Assembly (NCBI GenBank): GCA_035491935.1
Contig: DATJJW010000078.1
Span: 1 to 29,048, forward strand
Length of the DNA stretch: 29,048 bases
DNA from: DATJJW01 sp035491935
Lineage (GTDB): Bacteria > Pseudomonadota > Alphaproteobacteria > ATCC43930 > CGMCC-115725
Direction of reading: 5' to 3'
Positions 23,339-29,048 of this stretch are shown here, piece by piece (position 1 is the first letter of the stretch; each line of letters begins with the position of its first letter). Under the pieces are notes generated by a model. It worked only from the letters and a program-made list of their open reading frames with translations, was not told the origin of the DNA and searched no databases. The position numbers were made by a program, and so were the translations under genes.

Positions 23339-24214
23339 TCAATCGCCCAGACCGCCCTGCTCCGGCGCCAATGGACCGAAGCTGCGACCGAGGTAGCTGG
23401 CCTCCGGCCCATGCAGCAGCTCGGCCACGTCCTTGGCACTGAACAGCTTGACCAGCTGGTCGACCTGGCCGGACAGCGGCAGCACCAGCCCCGCCTGCTG
23501 CGCCAGATCCATGACCACATCCATGTCCTTTTCCTGCCAGGTGTATTTCGTGTTGTCCCAGCGCTCGAGCGTGCCGTTGCGCGCCGGTGCCTGGATCAGC
23601 ACTTCGCGCATGCGTTGCGCATCGACGCCGTAGCGCTTGGCCAGCAGCAGGCATTCGTAATTGCTGACCGCATGGACCCAGTGCAACAGATTGTTGCATG
23701 CCTTGGCGAGCTGGCCCGCGCCTACGGGGCCGACATGCAGCGCGTCGCGGCTATAGGCCATGAGCGCCGGCTTGGCGAAGGCGAAATCCGCCTCCGATCC
23801 GCCGCAGAGCGAGAGCAGCGTGCCGGTGGCGGCACCGTGCATGCCATAGACCACCGGCGAATCGACGAAGCGCACGCCGTGGCCGGCACAGTGCTTGGCC
23901 AGATCCTGCATCGCCGCCGGATGGTTGGTGGCGCCAATGGCGATCAGGGTCGAGCCGGGCTCTTTCGCCTTCAGCACCTCGGTCAGCCCATGGGTGACAT
24001 CCGCCGATTGCTGGTCGGTCGCCACCATCAGGATGAACATCTCGGCGAGCGCCGCCAGTTCCTTCAGCGTCTTGACCGGCTTGGCGCCGCGCTCGGCGGC
24101 CGCGGCCATCTTGGCCTCGTCCAGATCATGGGCGAAGACCTCATGGCCCTTGTCCTTCAGATGTCCCGCCATATGGACGCCCATGGCGCCGACGCCGATC
24201 ACCGCGACCTTCAT
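23339..24214 (-). CDS. NAD(P)-dependent oxidoreductase, 3-hydroxyisobutyrate dehydrogenase family
   Basis: This 291-residue beta-hydroxyacid dehydrogenase has an N-terminal Rossmann motif GVGAMGVHMAGHL (7-19). The catalytic lysine is Lys171 in GAGQLAKACNNLL, and ATNHP (95-99) fits the family. The substrate-binding segment reads DSPVVYGMHGAATGTL where most members have DAPVSGG...GA..GTL, so the substrate may differ from 3-hydroxyisobutyrate, tartronate semialdehyde or similar. GGGAGGG lies about 5 bases before the ATG at 24214, which fixes the start; the frame is open further upstream but without family sequence. It is divergent from an orphan binding-protein gene, with a promoter-operator between them. 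Confidence 0.88.
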   Translation of the reverse strand: MKVAVIGVGAMGVHMAGHLKDKGHEVFAHDLDEAKMAAAAERGAKPVKTLKELAALAEMFILMVATDQQSADVTHGLTEVLKAKEPGSTLIAIGATNHPAAMQDLAKHCAGHGVRFVDSPVVYGMHGAATGTLLSLCGGSEADFAFAKPALMAYSRDALHVGPVGAGQLAKACNNLLHWVHAVSNYECLLLAKRYGVDAQRMREVLIQAPARNGTLERWDNTKYTWQEKDMDVVMDLAQQAGLVLPLSGQVDQLVKLFSAKDVAELLHGPEASYLGRSFGPLAPEQGGLGD

Positions 24215-24265
24215 CTTTTCCCTCCCACACAGCCGATAAGCCGGCATTTTTGATGGATGGCTCAT

Positions 24266-24302
24266 TTTGTAGAGGGCGGCCGGACGTCCGGTCAACGTCC
24301 GG
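24266..24302 (-). promoter_or_regulatory. Promoter of the HIBADH-family gene with CCGGACGT operator-like repeats
   Basis: On the minus strand TTGACC (24295 to 24290) is followed after 18 bases by TACAAA (24271 to 24266). A perfect 12-bp palindrome CCGGACGTCCGG (24280-24291) overlaps the -35 and the spacer. A further copy of its half, ACGTCCGG, lies at 24295-24302, one helical turn (11 bases) from the copy at 24284-24291. This is a typical repressor-site layout. The regulator is not encoded nearby. Confidence 0.5.
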
Positions 24303-24441
24303 CACCATACCTTTTCCCCATTCGGGTGCATCTGCGAAGTTGGCCCGCGCGAGGCGACGGGATATCCTGGCACCAAGAAAAAGCCGCGACCAAAACAGCT
24401 TCTGGCAACAACGGCGGCATGGAGGGAGGATCATCACGATC

Positions 24442-25461
24442 ATGGGCATCGACAGGGCCGCCTTGACCCGGCGCCGTTTCACCGCACTTGCCGCTGCCGG
24501 CATTGCCGCACCCGCCATCATATCCCGTGCCCGGGCCGATAGCCTCGTACCCCTGCGCGTCGACTATGACGGCTACAGCATCTCCACCGGGCCACTCTAT
24601 TACGGCCTGAAGAAGGGCATCTTCAAAAAGCACGGCCTCGATCTCACCATCAACTTCATGCAGGACGGCACGACGCTGACCCAGGCGGTGATCGGCGGTT
24701 CGGTCGCGATCGCGCAGAACGGCTACACCTCGTCGATCTCGGCCGCGGTGCAGGGGGCGGACAATGTCTATATTGCCAACCTGGCCTCCCGCCTGCCCTT
24801 CCAGCTGGTGACGCCGGCCGACATCAAGACCGGTGCCGACCTCAAGGGCAAACGCATCGCCATCTCGCGCATCGGCGCCTCGACCGACACGGCGCTGACC
24901 TTCGCGCTGCAGCATCTGGGGCTGAAGCGTACCGATGTCGTGATCCTGCAGCTGGGCGCTGCTGACGTGCTGACCAAGGCGTTGATGACCGGCCAGATCT
25001 CCGGCTGCGTCGTCCAGATGCCGCGCAGCGTGCAGATGGAGGAGACGGGCAAGTACCGCATCCTCGTCGATGCCACGGTGGTGGCCGGCGAATACCCCAA
25101 TGTCGGCTATGTCACGACGCGCAAATACCTGAAGGAGCATCGCGACATCGCGAAGAACTTCGTCATGGGCATCTCCGAGAGCATCCATGACTGGAAGACC
25201 GACAAGCCGGGGGCCCTGGCGCTGACGGCGGAATATCTCAAGATCCCCAACAGCACGGCCATGGAAAAGACCTGGGAGAATTTCGCCCATAACGTCTTCC
25301 CGGACATCCCCTATCCCAGCCTCAAAGGCATCCAGCTGGTCCTGGATGATCTCAAGCCGACCCACCCGGCCGCGGCCAAGGCCAAGCCGGAGCAGTTCGT
25401 CGACAACAGCATCATCGACGAGCTGGTCAAGGAGGGCTTCTACAAGAAGCTGATGGGCTAG
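24442..25461 (+). CDS. ABC-transporter substrate-binding protein (SsuA/NMT1-like), Tat signal
   Basis: This 339-residue periplasmic binding protein belongs to the NMT1/THI5/SsuA group, which captures sulfonates, taurine, nitrate, pyrimidine precursors or aromatic acids. The N terminus has a twin-arginine motif, TRRRFTAL, then a hydrophobic stretch and an ARA cleavage site near residue 32, so export as a folded protein is likely. GLKKGIFKKHGLDL and GSVAIAQNG are typical of the fold. GGAGG lies 12 bases before the ATG, a rather long spacing, but no better start is seen. No permease or ATPase gene is adjacent in the window, so its transporter partner is elsewhere or absent. It converges with ilvA, 15 bases apart. 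Confidence 0.85.
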   Translation: MGIDRAALTRRRFTALAAAGIAAPAIISRARADSLVPLRVDYDGYSISTGPLYYGLKKGIFKKHGLDLTINFMQDGTTLTQAVIGGSVAIAQNGYTSSISAAVQGADNVYIANLASRLPFQLVTPADIKTGADLKGKRIAISRIGASTDTALTFALQHLGLKRTDVVILQLGAADVLTKALMTGQISGCVVQMPRSVQMEETGKYRILVDATVVAGEYPNVGYVTTRKYLKEHRDIAKNFVMGISESIHDWKTDKPGALALTAEYLKIPNSTAMEKTWENFAHNVFPDIPYPSLKGIQLVLDDLKPTHPAAAKAKPEQFVDNSIIDELVKEGFYKKLMG

Positions 25462-25476
25462 CGCGGGACCAGAGCT

Positions 25477-27018
25477 CTAACGCAGGAACAGCCGGTAGGC
25501 CGGGTTGTCCGTTTCCTCGGTATAGGGATAGCCCAGCCGGTCGAGATAGGCTTCGAACTCGGCGGATTCGGCCGACGGCACCTGGATGCCGGCCAGCACC
25601 CGGCCGTAGTCGGAACCATGGTTACGGTAGTGGAACAGCGAGATGTTCCAACCGCTCGACATGCCGCGCAGGAATTGCAACAGCGCACCTGGCCGCTCGG
25701 GGAACTGGAAGCGGAACAGACGCTCATTGGCCAGTTCCGCGGTACGCCCGCCGACCATGTAGCGCGCATGCAGCTTAGCCATCTCGTTATCGGTCATGTC
25801 GGTGACGGCATAGCCTTGGGCTTCGAGCGTCTCGATGATGCTGTGCCGCTCCTTGGCGCCGCTATTCAGTTGCACGCCGACGAAGATATGGGCCGCGCCA
25901 CCGACCGCGTAGCGGTAGTTGAATTCGGTGACCGCCCGCGCGCCCAAGGTCTCGATGAAGCGGCGGTAGCTGCCCGGCTCCTCGGGGATGGTGACCGCCA
26001 ACAAGGCCTCGCGCTGCTCGCCGATCTCGGCCCGCTGGGCGACATGGCGCAGCCGGTCGAAATTCATGTTGGCGCCGCTCAGGATCGCAACCAGGCTCTG
26101 GTTCGCAGCCAAGTTCGCAACCTGGGCGCGCGCGGCGTATTTCTTGAGGCCCGCAAGGCCGACGGCGCCGGCCGGCTCGGCGATGGCGCGGGTATCGTCA
26201 AAGATATCCTTGATGGCAGCACAGATCTCGTCGGTATCGACGGTGACGACCTCGTCCAGCAATTCGCGGCAAAGGCGGAAGGTTTCCTCCCCCGCCTGGC
26301 GCACGGCAACACCATCCGCGAACAGCCCAACCTGCTTCAGCACCACGCGCTCGCCCTTGGCGATCGCCTGCGCCATGCAGGCGGCATCCTCGGGCTCGAC
26401 GCCGATCAGCTTCACCCCGGGCGCCACGAAGCGGATATAGGCGGCGATGCCGGCGGCCAACCCGCCCCCGCCGATCGGCAGGAACACCGCATCCATCCCC
26501 GGGTGCTGGCGCAGCAGCTCGACGCCGATCGTGCCCTGGCCGGCGATCACCTCCGGATCGTCATAGGGGTGGATGAAGGTCAGGCCTTCCCGTTCCATCA
26601 GCTGACGGGAATGGATATAGGCTTCGTCGAAATTGTCGCCGTGCAGCACGACCTCGCCGCCCAGGCGTTTGACCGCGGCAACCTTGATGCTGGGCGTGGT
26701 CACCGGCATGACGATGACGGCGCGGCAGCCCAGATGCCGGGCCGACAGCGCGACCCCCTGGGCGTGGTTGCCGGCCGAGGCGCAGATGACGCCCGCCGCA
26801 CGCTGCTGCGCATCGAGCCCGGCCATCTTGTTGTAGGCGCCACGCAGCTTGAAGGAGAAGACCGGCTGCAGATCCTCGCGCTTCAGGCTGACCTGGGCGC
26901 CCAGCTTGCGCGACAGGCCGGGCATGGCATGGAGCGGGCTTTCGATCGCAATGTCATAGACCCGCGAGGTCAGGATCCTGCGGACATAGTCGAAACCGGA
27001 AGGCGCAGCGTCGGTCAT
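25477..27018 (-). CDS. ilvA: Threonine ammonia-lyase, biosynthetic, with two ACT-like domains
   Basis: This PLP enzyme deaminates threonine to 2-oxobutanoate, the first step of isoleucine synthesis. The 513-residue length matches the long IlvA form. Lys57 in SFKLRGAYN binds PLP, SAGNHAQG is the substrate loop, and GGGGLAAG holds the cofactor phosphate. Two C-terminal regulatory ACT-like repeats (about 335-405 and 430-505) each open with an EEPGSYRRF- or ERPGALLQF-type segment, so isoleucine feedback inhibition is expected. No clear ribosome-binding site precedes the ATG. It lies 71 bases downstream of the diguanylate cyclase gene on the same strand, with a hairpin between them. Confidence 0.95.
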   Translation of the reverse strand: MTDAAPSGFDYVRRILTSRVYDIAIESPLHAMPGLSRKLGAQVSLKREDLQPVFSFKLRGAYNKMAGLDAQQRAAGVICASAGNHAQGVALSARHLGCRAVIVMPVTTPSIKVAAVKRLGGEVVLHGDNFDEAYIHSRQLMEREGLTFIHPYDDPEVIAGQGTIGVELLRQHPGMDAVFLPIGGGGLAAGIAAYIRFVAPGVKLIGVEPEDAACMAQAIAKGERVVLKQVGLFADGVAVRQAGEETFRLCRELLDEVVTVDTDEICAAIKDIFDDTRAIAEPAGAVGLAGLKKYAARAQVANLAANQSLVAILSGANMNFDRLRHVAQRAEIGEQREALLAVTIPEEPGSYRRFIETLGARAVTEFNYRYAVGGAAHIFVGVQLNSGAKERHSIIETLEAQGYAVTDMTDNEMAKLHARYMVGGRTAELANERLFRFQFPERPGALLQFLRGMSSGWNISLFHYRNHGSDYGRVLAGIQVPSAESAEFEAYLDRLGYPYTEETDNPAYRLFLR

Positions 27019-27042
27019 CGTCGGGTGAACTCAAGTCGCGAA

Positions 27043-27070
27043 AGCCGGCAGGATGGCGCAACTGCCGGCT
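27043..27070 (-). other. Hairpin between diguanylate cyclase and ilvA genes
   Basis: AGCCGGCAG (27043-27051) and CTGCCGGCT (27062-27070) form a perfect 9-bp stem with a 10-base loop, 19 bases after the cyclase stop codon. On the minus strand it is followed only by TTT then mixed sequence, so termination would be partial at best. It ends 24 bases before the ilvA start and may separate or attenuate ilvA transcription. I see no leader peptide rich in Ile or Thr codons. Confidence 0.5.
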
Positions 27071-27089
27071 CCCTGTCGAGGTATGGCGC

Positions 27090-28052
27090 CTATTCCACCA
27101 GCTTGACGGTCGGCCAGGTGCCGCATTCGGCACGGTCGCGGCCATTGTGCTTGGCGCGGTAGAGCAGCTTGTCCGTGGCGTCGATGAAGGCCTTGGTCTG
27201 TTCGCCCTCTTCCGGCACCACCGTGCAGACCCCCAAGCTGATGCTGAGCTGGCCTTGCGGTGCCTTGTCATGCGTCACGCCGAGCCGCGCGACCTGCCCC
27301 CGACAGCGTTCGGCCACGGCGCGCGCGGCCTCCGCATCGGTCTCGGGCAGCACCATCACGAATTCCTCGCCGCCGAAGCGGGCGATGAAATCGCGCGGGC
27401 GGGTCGCCACCTGCCCCAGGGCCGCCGCCACCTTCTTCAGGGAGTCATCGCCCTGCAGATGGCCGTACAGGTCGTTGTACTGCTTGAAATAATCGATATC
27501 GAGGAAGATGAGCGAGAGCGGCGAGCGGTCGCGCCGCGCATTGCTCCATTCGACCTCGACGATCGAATCGAACATGCGCCGGTTGGCGATGCCGGTCAGC
27601 CCGTCCTTGAAGGACAGCTCCTCCAGCCGCTTCTGCAGATGCAGCAGCTCCTCCTCGGTCTTCTTGCGCTCGCTGATGTCGAACATGAAGCCGATCAGCG
27701 AATCGACCGTGCCGCCCTTGCGCACGACATGCACGACGTCGCGGATCCAGACGTATTTGCCGTCGGCGGTCAGCGCCCGGTAATCCGCCTCATGGTCGAT
27801 GCCGGCCATGGATTGCGAGACGCACATATTGACCGTCGCCTCGCGATCCTCCGGATGCATGCGCGCCACCCAATCCTGCACCGTCACCCAACTCGACGGC
27901 ACCCAGCCGAGCAGCGATTCGATCTGCGGACCGATATAGGTGAAGGCCTGGGTATTCCAGTCGATCTTCCAGGGGATCGCTTTGGTCGATTCCAGCAAGG
28001 TCTTATAGACGTCGCTGTCGGGCTCCATTTCGGAGCGGGCATTGGGCTGCAT
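27090..28052 (-). CDS. PAS-GGDEF diguanylate cyclase
   Basis: This 320-residue, apparently cytosolic sensor makes cyclic di-GMP from two GTP. An N-terminal PAS fold with its PAC end (about 17-128) is followed by a short coiled-coil linker (about 128-147) and a GGDEF domain (about 148-312). The active site is intact: GGEEF at 227-231 and metal-binding acidic residues in FLDIDYFKQYND (183-194). An inhibitory product-binding site, RPRD, lies at 218-221, five residues before GGEEF, so feedback control is expected. There are no membrane segments, so the PAS domain senses an internal cue. The start at 28052 has no good ribosome-binding site, and Met9 is an alternative. Confidence 0.93.
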   Translation of the reverse strand: MQPNARSEMEPDSDVYKTLLESTKAIPWKIDWNTQAFTYIGPQIESLLGWVPSSWVTVQDWVARMHPEDREATVNMCVSQSMAGIDHEADYRALTADGKYVWIRDVVHVVRKGGTVDSLIGFMFDISERKKTEEELLHLQKRLEELSFKDGLTGIANRRMFDSIVEVEWSNARRDRSPLSLIFLDIDYFKQYNDLYGHLQGDDSLKKVAAALGQVATRPRDFIARFGGEEFVMVLPETDAEAARAVAERCRGQVARLGVTHDKAPQGQLSISLGVCTVVPEEGEQTKAFIDATDKLLYRAKHNGRDRAECGTWPTVKLVE

Positions 28053-28162
28053 GTGCTAGCGTCGCTTGGGCTGTTTCAGGAAGCGGGTGCCTGAGCTTTA
28101 ACACCTTGGCGCGTACCGATCCACCTTTCGGGCGGAAAAGCTTTCATGGACTCTTCTCCATC

Positions 28163-28174
28163 CGCTATATAGCG
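28163..28174. promoter_or_regulatory. 12-bp palindrome in the cyclase / HerA-like divergent region
   Basis: A perfect palindrome, CGCTATATAGCG, lies in the 174-base gap between the divergent diguanylate cyclase and HerA-like genes. Its centre TATATA could serve as a -10 box on either strand, though no good -35 lies at the right distance. It shares half-sites CGCTA/TAGCG with the palindromes at 23240-23253 and 23314-23323. Confidence 0.3.
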
Positions 28175-28226
28175 TGTCCTCCATCGCGACATCGCAATAT
28201 CAAGGAATCGGGACAGAACCGGGGTC

Positions 28227-29048
28227 ATGACGGTCGGCATCGATATGGGCAAGACCCAGGACGGGCAGAGTGCCATGCTCGACCTGGAGGAGCTGCTGGC
28301 CACGCGCCTCCTCGTCCAGGGCAATTCAGGCTCCGGCAAGTCGCATCTCCTGCGCCGGCTGATGGAACAGAGCGCGCCCTGGGTGCAGCAGGCGGTGATC
28401 GACCCCGAGGGCGATTTCGTCTCGCTGTCCGAACGCTACGGCCATCTGGTCATCGACGCCGCCGCCTATACCGAGGCGGGGCTGCAGCACGCGGCCGACC
28501 GGGTGCGCCAGCATCGTGTCTCGGTCGTGCTCAACCTCGAAGGGCTGGATGCCGAGCTGCAGATGCGCCATGCGGCGGCGTTCCTGGGCGGGCTCTTCAA
28601 CGCGCCGCGCGATTTCTGGTATCCGGTCCTGGTCGTGGTCGACGAGGCGCAGCTCTTCGCGCCCTCGGTCGGCGGCGAGGTCTCGGAAGAGGCGCGCAAG
28701 GCCTCGCTGGGCGCCATGACCAACCTGATGTGTCGCGGCCGCAAGCGTGGGCTCGCCGGCGTCATCGCGACCCAGCGCCTGGCCAAGCTGGCGAAGAACG
28801 TCGCGGCCGAAGCGACCAATTTCCTGATGGGCCGCACCTTCCTCGACATCGACATGGCGCGCGCGGCCGATCTGCTCGGCATGGAGCGGCGCCAGGCGGA
28901 GATGTTCCGCGATCTGGCGCGCGGTCAGTTCGTGGCCCTGGGCCCGGCCCTCTCGCGCCGGCCGCTGGCCCTGCATATCGGTGAGGTCGAGACCGAGGCG
29001 CGCGGCGTCAGCCCCAAACTGCTGCCGCTGCCGGAGGCGGATGGCGAA
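28227..29048 (+). CDS. HerA-like (DUF87/FtsK-HerA) ATP-binding protein, 3' end outside window
   Basis: The frame opens at the ATG at 28227 and stays open to the last base, giving 274 visible codons. A Walker A motif, GNSGSGKS, spans residues 32-39. A Walker B, VLVVVDEAQ, carries Asp139-Glu140. An early DPEGDF segment, GRKRGLAGVIATQR and a later arginine-rich stretch are typical of HerA-type hexameric translocases. Family members pump DNA or act with a nuclease such as NurA, but many alphaproteobacterial members have no known role. The 3' end and any partner gene lie beyond the window. ACCGGGG upstream is a weak ribosome-binding site. Confidence 0.82.
   Translation, partial: MTVGIDMGKTQDGQSAMLDLEELLATRLLVQGNSGSGKSHLLRRLMEQSAPWVQQAVIDPEGDFVSLSERYGHLVIDAAAYTEAGLQHAADRVRQHRVSVVLNLEGLDAELQMRHAAAFLGGLFNAPRDFWYPVLVVVDEAQLFAPSVGGEVSEEARKASLGAMTNLMCRGRKRGLAGVIATQRLAKLAKNVAAEATNFLMGRTFLDIDMARAADLLGMERRQAEMFRDLARGQFVALGPALSRRPLALHIGEVETEARGVSPKLLPLPEADGE

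Noticed and set aside
28106..28984. Plus-strand frame overlapping the HerA-like gene in another phase
   Set aside because: The correct phase is the one opened at 28227, which encodes Walker A and B motifs; the other phase gives Arg/Gly-rich nonsense.

Overview
The window is a gene-dense, high-GC stretch of a bacterial chromosome. Codon use, gene families (HxlR regulators, DUF3734 patatin, AAHS permeases, GTP-type PEP carboxykinase) and compact packing with many GTG/TTG starts suggest an alphaproteobacterium, perhaps of the Rhodospirillales. The genus cannot be read from the sequence. I see no rRNA, tRNA, CRISPR array, insertion sequence, prophage or attachment site.

Layout. (1) 1-4978: a metabolic module made of an AbrB-family membrane protein (5' end outside the window), an aconitase-family hydro-lyase annotated as LeuC/LeuD on the minus strand, a divergent PdxA-family dehydrogenase and a GntR/FCD regulator. 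The leuC-pdxA gap carries two face-to-face promoters that overlap almost symmetrically. (2) 4979-6642: a PRISE-like NAD(P)H reductase divergent from an HxlR regulator. (3) 6675-7850: a patatin-like phospholipase. (4) 7983-14442: a second HxlR regulator divergent from a complete MexEF-OprN-like RND efflux operon (adaptor, pump, outer-membrane lipoprotein), closed by a strong hairpin. (5) 14611-20621: a four-gene operon of AAHS permease, benzoylformate-decarboxylase-like ThDP enzyme, aldehyde dehydrogenase and a second, paralogous AAHS permease, behind a promoter flanked by two copies of a palindrome. (6) 20625-25461: a SnoaL-like protein, GTP-dependent PEP carboxykinase with its own promoter and terminator, a 3-hydroxyisobutyrate-dehydrogenase-family enzyme, and a divergent orphan SsuA/NMT1-type periplasmic binding protein with a Tat signal. 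(7) 25477-29048: threonine ammonia-lyase IlvA, a PAS-GGDEF diguanylate cyclase, and the start of a HerA-like ATPase that runs off the right edge.

How the genes may work together. The permease-ThDP-ALDH-permease operon reads as uptake of a 2-oxo acid (probably aryl), decarboxylation to an aldehyde and oxidation to an acid. The LeuCD-PdxA-GntR-AbrB group looks like a regulated catabolic or side pathway rather than leucine or PLP biosynthesis, because both enzymes deviate from canonical motifs and sit with a local regulator and transporter. These are inferences: no substrate can be read from sequence alone. The two HxlR genes each have a TACC...GGTA-type dyad at their own 5' end, the expected place for autoregulation and control of the divergent neighbour.
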